A stretch of DNA of 63,889 bases from Gilliamella sp. Pas-s25 (GCF_009795885.1 NZ_WTEV01000015.1:1-63889), one strand, 5' to 3'; positions 9,817 to 19,514 are shown, counted from the first letter of the stretch. Notes: generated from the letters alone by a model not told the origin. Made by a program: numbers and translations.

Positions 9817-10806
9817 ATGGATAGTTCAACATTTTCGTTTCAATCTTTATCGCCGGATCTTATTCTTGATAGCTTATCTTCAATAGGCGTATATGTAGAT
9901 TCTGGTTTAACCGTATTGAATAGTTATGAAAATCGAGTTTATCAATTTCAAGATGAGGATCGCAAACGTTATGTTGCGAAATTTTATCGCCCTCTTCGCT
10001 GGAATAAAAATCAGATTTTGGAGGAGCATCAATTTACGCAGCAATTAGCTGATGCTGAAATACCCGTTATTGCGCCATTAACATTTAATCATACCTCACT
10101 ACACCAGTATCAAGGTTATCTGTTTGCCCTGTTCCCAAGTGTGGGGGGGCGACAATACGAAATAGATAATATAGTACAAATGGAATCGGTGGCTATGTTT
10201 CTTGCCCGTATTCATCAAATTGGCGCAAAGCAACCTTTTTTGCATCGCCCAACTATTGGGTTAGAAGAATATCTCTATCATCCTCAAGAAATTTTATTAT
10301 CTTGTCGATTAATTCCTAAGAAATTGCAATCCGATCTTAAAATAACCTTAGCGCAATTAATTAAAACCGTTGAGCAATACTGGCATAACGATTGGCAACC
10401 TATTCGACTACATGCCGATTGTCACGCAGGTAATATTTTATGGCGTGATAATGCAATGTTTGTTGATTTTGATGATGCGCGTAATGGCCCTGCTATTCAA
10501 GATCTGTGGATGTTGCTTTCTGGCAATCAGCAAGAGCGACGCATACAGCTAGATATGCTAATTGAAATGTATCAAGAGTTTTATGACTTTGATAACCATC
10601 AATTACAACTTATTGAACCTTTAAGAGCAATGAGAATGGTTCATCATTTAGCATGGATTTTAGAACGCTGGCAAGATCCTGCTTTTCCTATCGCCTTTCC
10701 ATGGATGACTGATGATGATTTTTGGCGTCAACAATTAATTGAATTTGCACAGCAAATTACTACCATAAAATCACCACCACAATTGATGGCAATGTTACCA
10801 AATTAA
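9817..10806 (+). CDS. srkA: Stress response kinase A
   Basis: Ser/Thr protein kinase of the aminoglycoside-phosphotransferase fold (YihE/RdoA) that limits stress-induced cell death in E. coli. The 329 residues contain the conserved SYENRVYQFQDEDR block, VGGRQYE, the catalytic loop HADCHAGN and the metal-binding DFDDARNGP. I chose the ATG at 9817, preceded by AAAGGAAA, over an in-frame ATG 36 bases upstream that lies inside engB, because it matches the family N-terminus. The dsbA gene that follows srkA in E. coli is not here; a convergent yhbQ-type gene follows instead. Confidence 0.94.
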   Translation: MDSSTFSFQSLSPDLILDSLSSIGVYVDSGLTVLNSYENRVYQFQDEDRKRYVAKFYRPLRWNKNQILEEHQFTQQLADAEIPVIAPLTFNHTSLHQYQGYLFALFPSVGGRQYEIDNIVQMESVAMFLARIHQIGAKQPFLHRPTIGLEEYLYHPQEILLSCRLIPKKLQSDLKITLAQLIKTVEQYWHNDWQPIRLHADCHAGNILWRDNAMFVDFDDARNGPAIQDLWMLLSGNQQERRIQLDMLIEMYQEFYDFDNHQLQLIEPLRAMRMVHHLAWILERWQDPAFPIAFPWMTDDDFWRQQLIEFAQQITTIKSPPQLMAMLPN

Positions 10807-10869
10807 GAAATCAAGCAACAACAAAATTCGCCTTAAGGCTTTACAATTTAAGACACTAAAGTGTACCAT

Positions 10870-11166
10870 TTATAACGCAATTAAAAGCAACAACTGTTCT
10901 AAATCAGGTTGTTGCAAAACCAATCGCTCTTTTTTTTGCTTAGATAGTTGCTTTATTCGATACTCAATTTTAAGCGCAGTTGACCTATCACCCACATTAA
11001 CTTGATAAACAATACTGAGATCTTTATGACCTTTTAAATGTTTAGCACCTTTACCATTTTTATGTTGTTGCAAACGCCTAGCAACATCGGTGGTAATACC
11101 TGTGTACAATGATTGCTTTGCTGTTCTAATAATATATAAAAACCATACTGATACGTTGTTTTTCAT
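10870..11166 (-). CDS. yhbQ: GIY-YIG nuclease-fold protein, YhbQ/UPF0213 type
   Basis: A 98-residue protein with a single GIY-YIG fold: WFLYIIRT at the start, then [16 protein letters not shown], and a conserved Glu in KIEYRIKQL. Stand-alone members of this family are linked to DNA repair or recombination, but no firm substrate is known to me. It is convergent with srkA and has its own upstream spacer of about 170 bp. Confidence 0.88.
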   Translation of the reverse strand: MKNNVSVWFLYIIRTAKQSLYTGITTDVARRLQQHKNGKGAKHLKGHKDLSIVYQVNVGDRSTALKIEYRIKQLSKQKKERLVLQQPDLEQLLLLIAL

Positions 11167-11335
11167 AAATAATCAAGAATAATCGATTTATCTATTTGTT
11201 AATAATAGTATTTTCATCTTATTATCAGTATAACACCGATTTTAGTCACTTTTGTGTAAAGTGGATCGAGTAATGCAAAAGTGATAGCTTCGTTTACTTT
11301 AATGGGGATAATGTTTAAGATAGGCATAATTTTTT

Positions 11336-12061
11336 ATGTATTTTAAGGCAATAAATTTGAATAACTTTGCAAAAATTATTGAAATCCAACGTGGCGATAT
11401 GAAATTCGCTTATGTACAAAATGATGAAATCAATTATCTAGACCTTTTTGACCAATTTTTGGCGGAAGAAGGGCATCATGAATTACTCGATCCTAGCGAT
11501 AGATTAGAGCGATATACTTATTTAATCAATCATAATAAAAGTCAATTTATTTTTAAAATTGATGGTGGCGTTGAACACCGTTTAGAGCGTCGCTTGATTG
11601 CTAAAATTACAGGTGATTTTTATTTCAATTTAATTCGTAAACTTGCCAAAATATCACTTGATAAATGTGATATTGCTTATGAACTTTATTTGGTTGCTTT
11701 CGACCAAAAAACAAAGCGTCATTATATGATTTTCAATTATATTGAAGGACGATCTTTAAAATGGGCAGAAATGAAAGAGTATGGCGAGCAAATAAAAAAC
11801 TGCATAGAAAAACTACACAGCTATAACCTAGTCTCTAATGATGTCCATGGCGGTAATTTTATCTTAACACCTGAAGGAAAAATCAAAGCCATTGATTTAA
11901 CTAACTCAGGTTTTATTTGGTTAACTAAAGCCAATGACGCAATCGAATTAAAAGAACGTTTTAATATTAAAATTAAGGTTCCTTTTTTTGCCATGGCAAT
12001 TAAAAAATTTACTCATGGATTTAAACGGTTATCTCGTAAAATCCGTGGTAAAGAAGATTAA
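11336..12061 (+). CDS. waaY: LPS core heptose(II) kinase-like protein (WaaY/RfaY)
   Basis: Probable cytoplasmic kinase that adds phosphate to the second heptose of the lipopolysaccharide inner core, strengthening the outer membrane. The 241 residues show a kinase-like pattern: a nucleotide-binding Lys region (KSQFIFKID), YIEGRSLKW as a hinge, the catalytic loop NDVHGGNF and a metal-binding IDLT near residue 184. The basic C-terminus resembles WaaY. The ATG has only a distant AGG, so a start at Met22 cannot be excluded. No other LPS core genes are nearby, so the assignment rests on the sequence alone. Confidence 0.7.
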   Translation: MYFKAINLNNFAKIIEIQRGDMKFAYVQNDEINYLDLFDQFLAEEGHHELLDPSDRLERYTYLINHNKSQFIFKIDGGVEHRLERRLIAKITGDFYFNLIRKLAKISLDKCDIAYELYLVAFDQKTKRHYMIFNYIEGRSLKWAEMKEYGEQIKNCIEKLHSYNLVSNDVHGGNFILTPEGKIKAIDLTNSGFIWLTKANDAIELKERFNIKIKVPFFAMAIKKFTHGFKRLSRKIRGKED

Positions 12062-12066
12062 ACATT

Positions 12067-12102
12067 TTATCATTGTGAGGAATTAGTTACTCACAATGAT
12101 AA
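12067..12102 (+). terminator. Stem-loop after the waaY-like gene
   Basis: TTATCATTGTGAG (12067-12079) and CTCACAATGATAA (12090-12102) pair perfectly over 13 bp with a 10-base loop, six bases after the stop codon. The T run is weak. Confidence 0.55.
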
Positions 12103-12331
12103 TTAATGCGAGCATCAAACGTTAGTTATTAATACATAACCTTTCGATTAATCCATAGTATTCATTGTAGTAAAACTACCCGATTATGATACTTCATGAT
12201 TCAAATAATCCGCTAAAACGTATAAGGCGTTTTTACCCACAATTGCTTTATATGGTTTAATCGTAAAAGTAAATAAATCATTTTCTATCTTTTAAATCGT
12301 TAAATATTTGTTGGTGGATAGATTTTGTGAT

Positions 12332-12446
12332 TTTTTGATTGATACGATGATTATTACATGTTTTAACCAATAGATACTGCAAATTGTCAAATAACCACGA
12401 AACGGTATAGAATCCTGAATATTTTTTACAAAAATATAACCTAAAA
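12332..12446. repeat. Dispersed repeat, copy 1 (115 bp)
   Basis: Nearly identical to 12525-12638 in the same orientation, including CATGTTTTAACCAATAGATA and ACGAAACGGTATAGAATCC. It ends in a small perfect palindrome, ATATTTTT-TAC-AAAAATAT. A 36-base part recurs inverted at 34305-34340. Unknown nature; a non-autonomous mobile repeat or an intergenic repeat family is possible. Confidence 0.85.
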
Positions 12447-12524
12447 AAGAAATATCACATCTTCATTAAAGCACCTATAGTCTTCGGATTTCCCATTCAT
12501 TTGTTAGTAAGTAAGGGTTGTTAA

Positions 12525-12638
12525 TTTTTGATTGGCACGATAGTTATCACATGTTTTAACCAATAGATAATGCAATTGTCAAATAACCACGAAACGGTAT
12601 AGAATCCTGAATATTTTTTACAAAAATATAACCTAAAA
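12525..12638. repeat. Dispersed repeat, copy 2 (114 bp)
   Basis: Second direct copy of the 12332-12446 element, differing by a one-base deletion and a handful of substitutions. The copies are separated by 78 unique bases, which argues against a recent simple tandem slip. Confidence 0.85.
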
Positions 12639-12994
12639 CGCGAACATCTAGCTTGCCAGCTTAATTTATCTTCAATGGAGTTTTCAACTTCAGACGTTTA
12701 ATCCATCTCTTATGGTTTTGTTTTATAACGTTAAATAATCGAACAGCTGACCATAAAACGTTTCGCCTAATCAGTGACGGTGATTTTATCTTTATGATAT
12801 AAGCACCTATTTCTTATCTGGAATAAGGCGTTAGTTTTGTTTTATGCTTATTCATTGCTGTAGTTTTTAAAATTACTGTAGACAAGGCAAATAGTGTCTG
12901 CATATTAATAAAATTTGTATTCACTATTTTCCAACACTAGCAAATTGATCAATAAACAGCTAGAATTAATTAGCTTATTCAAAAAGGATAGGGT

Positions 12995-13582
12995 ATGAAA
13001 AAGTTAATTGGTTATGTTGCCGTTTTAGCTATGCTAACTAGTTGCGCATCTCAAAAAATGATGTCCATTTATCAGACTAGTGGCGTTGAAATAGCTCAAA
13101 ATTCATCAGGTGTGGATATTTTAAATAAATATAACACGTCACGGCCTATTACAGTCTTTCACTCATCATTATCATTATGCATCGCTCAAGAACTGGATAA
13201 CAGCCCTGTTGTATTAACCAGTGAAAATTATTTTGGTTCGCCTTGGTGGTCTTATTATAATATACCAAATCAACAATCAATCGCGGTTAGTGGTGGTGAC
13301 ACAATCAAGCTAGTTGAAGGTAATCATGTTGTCGCCGAAGCTGTAACTGACTATCTACATCACACTAAATATTTTGTCAGCTATACCTTAACAACGACTC
13401 GCAATCAAAATAACATCCATTATTTATTCAGCAACATTAAGCAAGCGCAACAATATACTGGTTCAGTCGTAAATGATGGATTTGAGAATGTTAAAACGCT
13501 TGAGAGCGCTCATCCTAACCTTGTGATTGAAGCGCTCAATAAAGAAGTTGATAAAATTCAAGAATGCTTATTACGTCAATAA
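12995..13582 (+). CDS. Putative lipoprotein of unknown function
   Basis: A 195-residue protein with a typical lipoprotein signal: basic start, hydrophobic core and LTSC at residues 14-17, so processing at Cys17 is expected. The mature part is polar with several aromatic residues (FGSPWWSYYN) and no motif that I recognise. An AGGATAGGG site precedes the ATG. It stands alone in an accessory patch next to IS remnants. Membrane anchoring is well supported; a role is not. Confidence 0.75.
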   Translation: MKKLIGYVAVLAMLTSCASQKMMSIYQTSGVEIAQNSSGVDILNKYNTSRPITVFHSSLSLCIAQELDNSPVVLTSENYFGSPWWSYYNIPNQQSIAVSGGDTIKLVEGNHVVAEAVTDYLHHTKYFVSYTLTTTRNQNNIHYLFSNIKQAQQYTGSVVNDGFENVKTLESAHPNLVIEALNKEVDKIQECLLRQ

Positions 13583-13753
13583 CGAGTTGGTTTCAATATA
13601 TTTTTTAATTCTATTATTTATTTTGGTATCAAAAAACTAATTGTGTTGTTTCACAATAATTTGAGAAACTACTGTAATGGTAATTTCCTCTTAATTTACT
13701 TTTATTGACACTTAACCGCCTTGGAATATTATGTAACTTAATATTTTCATTGT

Positions 13754-14167
13754 TTAATAAGGTATATTTGTTTCATTAATTGGAACAAAATCACTTAATC
13801 CTATTTTCCATCGTTGCTCAACATATTCTAATAACTCATCGAAATTAGAAAAAACATATTGTTCAAATGAAGTTATTGATTGATTGAATGCACTATCATT
13901 ATCCGTTAATGCGGGGTCTGCATAATATGTACGGAGCTTGTATAAAAAAAACACTTCTTCTTCATCTATTATTGGTCTTATAAGTTGATCTATATAAAGT
14001 GAATACAAGGAAAATTCCCATTCGTCATCGTCTTCCTTAGGTTTCTTATATTCAATAGAATAAATCTCAATAAAACGAGTTTTATTTTCTTCTAATCTTT
14101 CAAAAAATTGCCCTTTCATTTCATAGGGAAATGGATGATAAGGATTATTGTATTTGCTCTTATTCAT
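13754..14167 (-). CDS. Hypothetical acidic protein, possible orphan immunity gene
   Basis: A 137-residue, strongly acidic soluble protein (DDDEWEF, IDEEEVFF) with many Tyr and Phe. I do not recognise the family. Size, charge and isolation in a repeat-rich patch are like orphan immunity proteins of Rhs or contact-dependent inhibition systems, but no toxin gene is nearby, so that is speculation. The ribosome-binding site (AGGAAA) is rather far from the ATG. An IS481-like end sequence lies 19 bases upstream of the start. Confidence 0.55.
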   Translation of the reverse strand: MNKSKYNNPYHPFPYEMKGQFFERLEENKTRFIEIYSIEYKKPKEDDDEWEFSLYSLYIDQLIRPIIDEEEVFFLYKLRTYYADPALTDNDSAFNQSITSFEQYVFSNFDELLEYVEQRWKIGLSDFVPINETNIPY

Positions 14168-14185
14168 AATTAATAAACGTTTTCC

Positions 14186-14225
14186 TGTCTAAATATTGTC
14201 CCTGATATCTGAAGTTTTACTCTAT
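14186..14225 (+). mobile_element. IS481-like left-end fragment
   Basis: TGTCTAAATATTGT (14186-14199) is identical to 15123-15136, and similarity continues for about 25 bases beyond it. The second site is followed by an IS481 transposase remnant, so this first site may be another, solitary end. The next 120 bases are GC-richer and open in one plus-strand frame (FPKYAYLKPDSFIPTEYFAV), ending at a TGA near 14355; origin unknown. Confidence 0.35.
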
Positions 14226-14400
14226 TGATTCGTGTTCAATTTCCTAAATACGCTTACCTCAAACCTGATAGTTTCATTCCCACAGAGTATTTCGCCGTTC
14301 GCACCAGTAAGCTCTCACAAACAGCCATTCAGATCGGTACGGTAGTCGCAATGTGAATGGCAAAATTAAGAGGTAACCCGATAATATTTCATTTTTTATT

Positions 14401-14742
14401 TTATAATTTTTCAACTAATAATTGTATTCTTGCTTTCCAGCCATTAATCCATTTATTTTCAATTTTAGGGGAATAGTTTTTTATAGTGTAATAATCATCT
14501 TTATCATGGTGAGAAATGAAACATTGGTCGACACATTGACAAATCCAAATTAAAAGTTTTTTTATATCAATGTCATTTTTAACTAGAGATAGATATTGTT
14601 CTACATTTTTTATTATAATCTCAATTAAATTGGCATGAAAAAAACCTTCTTCAAATAATGAATAGCAAAAAGTATCTTTTATTAAATCATCTCTATTCTG
14701 CAATATTTTATTTTTTAAGTCATTTTTTATGTGTAAGTTCAT
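14401..14742 (-). CDS. Hypothetical small protein, possible orphan immunity gene
   Basis: A 113-residue soluble protein, mostly helical by composition, with a Trp-rich C-terminus (KWINGWKARIQ). No family recognised. AGG lies nine bases before the ATG. It is on the same strand as, and 233 bp from, the acidic 137-residue protein; both are in a patch with degraded IS sequences. The same speculative immunity reading applies, with no partner toxin in view. Confidence 0.5.
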   Translation of the reverse strand: MNLHIKNDLKNKILQNRDDLIKDTFCYSLFEEGFFHANLIEIIIKNVEQYLSLVKNDIDIKKLLIWICQCVDQCFISHHDKDDYYTIKNYSPKIENKWINGWKARIQLLVEKL

Positions 14743-15122
14743 TTCAACAACCTAGTCTCTCTTTTTGTTAACACAGATTTCTTTTTATTAAATGTACCAT
14801 CTGAATTGAATACGCCTTTAGATTTATTTCAAGATGAAAATGCCTTATAACGTTCTTTGTGAATATTGTGTAGATAGAAATAATCGATTTTCTTGAAAGG
14901 AACTCTATTAATTTTTATTTTACTTGTAAATTTAAATATTTCTGCAATTTGGAATTTTTGCCTGTTGTTGTAATTGCATGTTTAATTGTATCGACAAAAC
15001 TGCCGCAGTCGAATCGATCCAAGCAACCTATTAGGCGCATACGGATACAGAGTCAACCACTCTGTTCAGGCTGGCTAAAGCGTCATAATATCTGGAAAGA
15101 TTGTAATATAAGCCAGTTTCGC
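14743..15122. other. Decayed intergenic DNA
   Basis: No intact gene. Around 14990-15075 the base composition rises in GC and one plus-strand frame reads DPSNLLGAYGYRVNHSVQAG before a stop, which looks like the end of a lost gene of unknown type. Confidence 0.35.
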
Positions 15123-15321
15123 TGTCTAAATATTGTTATTGATACCTGAGATTTTGCGCTATTTAAATTTAAATGCCTAAATTGAAAATTCTCTGAAGAT
15201 CAATTAAGCCGGCAGCTAAATGGTATAACAAAACCAGTATAGGCCAAATGCTGCATGTCGACACCAAGCGGTCACATCTAAAATACAGGAAAACACCAAG
15301 ATATTTACACTTCATAATATA
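15123..15321 (+). pseudogene. IS481-family transposase remnant
   Basis: Starts with an IS-end-like TGTCTAAATATTGT. From 15209 a plus-strand frame reads PAAKWYNKTSIGQMLHVDTK and continues with R, where intact IS481 transposases have the YNKSYPGEMVHFDTKRLPLLK-type segment before the catalytic core. The frame is interrupted by stops before and after (TGA near 15193, TAA near 15320). The DDE catalytic domain is missing. This is a 5' fragment of a dead element. Confidence 0.7.
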
Positions 15322-15369
15322 AAATATGATAAAGGCACAATAGGCAACAATTAGCTAGATAAATCATTA

Positions 15370-15957
15370 TTACATAGTTATTTCATCTAATGACAAGCTA
15401 AAGCTTGGAATAAAAACATCTAAAAAGTAATTCATTTCAGGGCTACTGCGTTCGGATAAAGTCTTTTTTAAACGTTGTTCAGCCAATTTAAATTCATTAT
15501 TACCCGCACTGAGTTCTTCAATCGTTTTAAGATAAGCACATAACGTATCCGCTTGTTTTACAATGTTTTTTTCTGATTCATCATAAAAATCATCATCGAT
15601 TAACGTTCTAAAATCATCTTGTAACTCTTCAGGGAGCATATTAATAAGTTTTTGTTGTGCTATTTTTTCAATCTTTTTATATTCAATCGTGATTTGCGGA
15701 TTATAATATTTTGTAGGTGTTGGTAAATCACCAGTTATGACTTCTGAAACATCATGATACATGGCTAATAATGCAATTCGCTCGGGATTCACATGACCAT
15801 TAAATTTTTTGTTTTTAATTATTGCTAAAGCATGTGCAACAAAAGCAACTTGTAAGCTATGCTCCGATACATTTTCAATTCTTACATTACGCATTAAAGG
15901 CCAACGATTAATTAGTTTCAATCGTGACAAATGAGCAAAAAAATGGCTATTATTCAT
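15370..15957 (-). CDS. yfbR: 5'-deoxynucleotidase YfbR
   Basis: HD-domain phosphohydrolase that dephosphorylates deoxyribonucleoside 5'-monophosphates and takes part in dUMP and dTTP salvage. The 195 residues (199 in E. coli) contain [11 protein letters not shown] (first His), [16 protein letters not shown] (the HD pair) and a late Asp in KQADTLCAY. It lies downstream of lpxC but behind a likely terminator at 15984-16012, so it probably has its own promoter. In E. coli the gene is unlinked to the dcw cluster, which there continues with secM-secA. Confidence 0.94.
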   Translation of the reverse strand: MNNSHFFAHLSRLKLINRWPLMRNVRIENVSEHSLQVAFVAHALAIIKNKKFNGHVNPERIALLAMYHDVSEVITGDLPTPTKYYNPQITIEYKKIEKIAQQKLINMLPEELQDDFRTLIDDDFYDESEKNIVKQADTLCAYLKTIEELSAGNNEFKLAEQRLKKTLSERSSPEMNYFLDVFIPSFSLSLDEITM

Positions 15958-15983
15958 TTAATTATCTCTTTAATATAAAATAA

Positions 15984-16012
15984 AAACGCCCCCATTAAAA
16001 ATAGGAGCGTTT
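15984..16012 (-). terminator. Terminator after lpxC
   Basis: AAACGCCCCC and AGGAGCGTTT form the arms of a stem (15984-16012) and, on the minus strand, are followed by a T-rich run. It closes the dcw transcript between lpxC and yfbR. Confidence 0.7.
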
Positions 16013-16040
16013 ATAATATATAACAATATTACTTATGATT

Positions 16041-16955
16041 TTACGCTAGAATAAGCTGCTGCGTACCCAATGCTAGTGGCACTGTTTGCTCTTCTGTAAA
16101 TGTCACATATTCCCATGCATCTTGTTTTGCTAGCAATGCTTGCAATAATTGATTATTCAATGCATGACCAGATTTATAACAAACTACTTCACCAATCATA
16201 TTATGACCGCTCATATATAAATCGCCGATAGTATCAAGCATTTTGTGACGTACAAACTCATCTTCAAAACGTAAACCGTCTTCATTAAGCACTTTATAAT
16301 CATCAACCACAATTGCACAATCTAAGCTACCGCCCAAGCATAAGCCTTTAGACTGTAACGCTTCAATGTCACGCATAAAACCAAAAGTTCTAGCACGGCT
16401 AATCTGGCGAATAAACGATTCAGACGAAAAATCTAATTGATAACGTTGCGAGCTACTATCAATAGCCGGATGATGAAAATCAATAGTGAAATCTAATCTA
16501 AAACCACTGTAAGGCCTTACTTCAGCCCATTTATCGCCATTTTCAACTCGAACTGTTTCTTTTATACGCAAAAACTTTTTGAGTGCATTTTGTTCTGCAA
16601 TACCCGCATCAAGTAATAAATAAACAAATGGGCTTGCACTACCGTCCATAATAGGTATTTCAGGAGCATTAACTTCAATAATAATATTGTCAATACCAAG
16701 CCCTGCTAAAGCAGAATTGATATGCTCAACAGTAGAAATACGAACATTGTCTTCGTTTATTAAACAAGTACAAAGCATGGTATCGCGCACAGATTTTGCA
16801 TCTACCGGAAAATCCACATATGGATTTAGATCGGTACGACGATAAATGATACCTGTATTTTCTGGCGCAGGACGTAATGTCAAAGTAACTTTCTTACCGG
16901 TATGTAAACCAACACCAGTTGCTTGAATAGTCTTTTTTAATGTTCTTTGTTTCAC
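16041..16955 (-). CDS. lpxC: UDP-3-O-acyl-N-acetylglucosamine deacetylase
   Basis: Zinc enzyme for the committed step of lipid A synthesis in the cytoplasm. The 304 residues carry the zinc ligands in [10 protein letters not shown] (His78) and in [17 protein letters not shown] near residues 237-241. The start is GTG at 16953-16955, preceded by AGGTG. It is the last gene of the dcw cluster, 63 bp after ftsZ. The absence of secM and secA after it differs from Enterobacteriaceae. The C-terminus is available for FtsH-type turnover, known in E. coli but not testable here. Confidence 0.97.
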   Translation of the reverse strand: MKQRTLKKTIQATGVGLHTGKKVTLTLRPAPENTGIIYRRTDLNPYVDFPVDAKSVRDTMLCTCLINEDNVRISTVEHINSALAGLGIDNIIIEVNAPEIPIMDGSASPFVYLLLDAGIAEQNALKKFLRIKETVRVENGDKWAEVRPYSGFRLDFTIDFHHPAIDSSSQRYQLDFSSESFIRQISRARTFGFMRDIEALQSKGLCLGGSLDCAIVVDDYKVLNEDGLRFEDEFVRHKMLDTIGDLYMSGHNMIGEVVCYKSGHALNNQLLQALLAKQDAWEYVTFTEEQTVPLALGTQQLILA

Positions 16956-17018
16956 TTTGCACCTACTTTGTTATGTGTTCTTATCGACTTTGACAATAAA
17001 AAATCAAATAAGTTCATT

Positions 17019-18158
17019 TTAATTCGCTTGCTTACGGATAAAAGCAGGAATATCTAAAATCTTGTGATCCTCAAGAGGAGAAGCTGTTGGTTCATTAACA
17101 ACTTTCGCTAATTTATCTTCTTGTTGACCTAGAGTATTACTTTGACCAAATAAATCATTGCGTGGCACAGGTTTAGGCATTTTAACTTCTGGACGTTTAT
17201 CCATACCAATACCAGTTGCAACCACTGTTACTCGAATCTCATCAGACATATCAGGATCAAAAGTCGTACCAACAACAACGGTGGCATTGTCAGAAGCAAA
17301 TGCTCTAACTGTACTACCAACTGTTTCAAACTCTTCTAAACCAAGATCTAGCCCTGCAGTGACATTGACTAATACACCTCGAGCCCCTGATAAATCGATA
17401 TCTTCAAGCAATGGACTCGAAATTGCCATTTCGGCAGCTTCTTCCGCACGGTTATCGCCGCTAGCTCGACCAGATCCCATCATCGCATATCCCATTTCAG
17501 ACATCACTGTTCTTACGTCAGCGAAGTCGACATTGATATGACCAGGTTTAGTAATAAGCTCAGCAATACCTTGCACAGCACCTTTTAAAACACCATTAGC
17601 AGCAGCAAAAGCATCCAGTAATTTAACGCCACGACCTAACACTTTTAATAACTTATCATTCGGAATAGTAATCAGTGAATCAACATGTTTTGCCAATTCA
17701 GATATACCTTGCTCAGCAAAAGCCATTCGTTTTTTACCTTCAAAACCAAAAGGCTTAGTAACAACAGCAACCGTTAGAATACCTAATTCTTTTGCTATTT
17801 CTGCAACGACTGGTGCAGCACCTGTTCCAGTGCCTCCCCCCATTCCAGCTGCGATAAAAACCATATCAGCACCTTCGATGGCACTACGGATGACCTCACG
17901 ATCTTCTTCAGCAGAATTCCTACCCACTTCTGGATTAGCACCTGCACCAAGTCCTTTAGTAACATTAGTACCGATCTGGATAGTTTGACCTACCTTAATT
18001 CTTTTTAATGCCTGTGCATCGGTATTTGCCGCAAAAAACTCAACACCTTCAATATGCTCAGCAATCATATGCTCGACAGCATTACCTCCGCCACCACCGA
18101 CACCAATAACTTTAATGACTGCTGCTGGTTCATCATCTGCAACCATAGGCTCAAACAT
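17019..18158 (-). CDS. ftsZ: Cell division protein FtsZ
   Basis: Tubulin-like GTPase that polymerises into the Z ring at mid-cell. The 379 residues include the nucleotide-binding [11 protein letters not shown] near the start and the tubulin signature [10 protein letters not shown] (107-116). The T7 loop is [11 protein letters not shown], and the C-terminal tail [13 protein letters not shown] binds FtsA and ZipA. GGAGATAAG precedes the ATG. It follows ftsA after 81 bp, space for a local promoter as in E. coli. Confidence 0.99.
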   Translation of the reverse strand: MFEPMVADDEPAAVIKVIGVGGGGGNAVEHMIAEHIEGVEFFAANTDAQALKRIKVGQTIQIGTNVTKGLGAGANPEVGRNSAEEDREVIRSAIEGADMVFIAAGMGGGTGTGAAPVVAEIAKELGILTVAVVTKPFGFEGKKRMAFAEQGISELAKHVDSLITIPNDKLLKVLGRGVKLLDAFAAANGVLKGAVQGIAELITKPGHINVDFADVRTVMSEMGYAMMGSGRASGDNRAEEAAEMAISSPLLEDIDLSGARGVLVNVTAGLDLGLEEFETVGSTVRAFASDNATVVVGTTFDPDMSDEIRVTVVATGIGMDKRPEVKMPKPVPRNDLFGQSNTLGQQEDKLAKVVNEPTASPLEDHKILDIPAFIRKQAN

Positions 18159-18239
18159 AACTTATCTCCAAATTTACGATCTAGGCACATTGTACAGATA
18201 ATCATCTACAATGTCCACGAAGTTCTTGAAATATATTAG

Positions 18240-19493
18240 CTAAAACTCTTTTTTAAACCAACCGGTCAATCGTTTAGCTATCCCTTTTAATGATGATTTA
18301 TTACTATCTTTTGCATCATCATTTAATAAACTTTGTTTTCCATAATGTAATAGCCCTATCGTTGTTGAACAATAAGGTTTTTGTACATAGTCTGTTAATC
18401 CAGATATATTCAATGGCTGCCCAATACGAACTTGATTTTGAAACACTTTTTCAGCACACTCGACCATTCCTTTTATTTGAGCACCGCCACCAGTTAATAC
18501 AATACCTGCCGCTAATTGGTATTTGATATTTTGTTTTTTAAGTTCTTCTTGTAATGTAAGTAACTCTTTTTGTACCAACGAGAGAAGTTCTGAATAACGT
18601 GGTTCAATTACGTCAGCTAGAGTTTGTCGTTGTAGTGAGCGAGATGGTCTACCACCTACACTTGGTACATCAATAACTTCATCTTTACCAATTAACGAAC
18701 CGACAGCGCACCCATAACGAATCTTAATATTTTCAGCATCCATTGGCGGTGCACCAAAGGCATAGGCAATATCACTCGTAACAACATTACCCGCATAAGG
18801 AATGACAACAGAATGACGTAAAGCACCACCAGTATAAACCGTGACATCCATTGTGCCACCACCTATATCAATTACGCAAACGCCTAGTTCTTTTTCATCA
18901 TCCGTTAAAACTGCATAGCTAGAAGCCAATCCAGAAAAAATAAGTTGATCTACATTCAATCCACAACGTTCAACGGCTTTAACAATATTTCTAGCCATAT
19001 CATTATGACAGGTGACTAAATGAACTTTGGCTTTCATTCTTACCCCTGATAAGCCAATAGGATTTTTAATGCCTTCTTGTAAATCAATAGAATATTCTTG
19101 TGCAATGACATGCAAAATACGGTGCTCATCTAAAATTCTAACTGATTTTGCTGTATGGATAACATTTTCTACATCTTCAGCTGTTACTTCTTCATCCGAT
19201 ATTGGCACCATACCTATTTCATTTTGGCAACGGATATGTTTACCTGAAAGGCTTAGATATACTGAAGATATTTGGCAATCAGCCATTAATTCTGCTTGAT
19301 CAACCGCTCGCTGGATTGATTTCACGACAGACTCAAGATCGTTTACACCACCTTTATCAACCCCTTTTGATGGGCAATGCCCTACGCCAATAATATTAAC
19401 AATACCATCAGGAAGAACTTCACCAACAAGAGCGAGTACTTTGGATGTACCAACTTCTAGTCCAACAACCAATTTTTTTTCTGTTGCTTTCAT
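18240..19493 (-). CDS. ftsA: Cell division protein FtsA
   Basis: Actin-like ATPase that anchors the Z ring to the inner membrane. The 417 residues have the ATP-binding VGLEVGTSKV near the start, IDIGGGTMDVTVY, and GIVLTGGGAQIKG. The C-terminus (KGIAKRLTGWFKKEF) is the amphipathic membrane-targeting helix. It sits between ftsQ and ftsZ in the canonical order. Confidence 0.98.
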   Translation of the reverse strand: MKATEKKLVVGLEVGTSKVLALVGEVLPDGIVNIIGVGHCPSKGVDKGGVNDLESVVKSIQRAVDQAELMADCQISSVYLSLSGKHIRCQNEIGMVPISDEEVTAEDVENVIHTAKSVRILDEHRILHVIAQEYSIDLQEGIKNPIGLSGVRMKAKVHLVTCHNDMARNIVKAVERCGLNVDQLIFSGLASSYAVLTDDEKELGVCVIDIGGGTMDVTVYTGGALRHSVVIPYAGNVVTSDIAYAFGAPPMDAENIKIRYGCAVGSLIGKDEVIDVPSVGGRPSRSLQRQTLADVIEPRYSELLSLVQKELLTLQEELKKQNIKYQLAAGIVLTGGGAQIKGMVECAEKVFQNQVRIGQPLNISGLTDYVQKPYCSTTIGLLHYGKQSLLNDDAKDSNKSSLKGIAKRLTGWFKKEF

Positions 19494-19514
19494 ACTTCAG
19501 CCTTAATTTATTCC

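Larger units (their letters stand above)
12103..12994. other. Gene-free accessory stretch with a direct repeat
   Basis: About 890 bases without a supportable coding sequence. Two copies of a 115-bp sequence (listed separately) occupy the middle. The remainder is AT-rich; the last 100 bases probably hold the promoter of the following lipoprotein gene. No tRNA, riboswitch or IS is recognisable. Confidence 0.5.

Noticed and set aside
12332-12638. CRISPR array
   Set aside because: Only two copies, each about 115 bp and with a single 78-bp spacer; no cas genes are in the window.
14949-15149. Plus-strand frame of 66 codons
   Set aside because: Low-complexity, basic translation with no ribosome-binding site; it runs across the IS-end-like sequence at 15123, so it is chance or decayed coding sequence.
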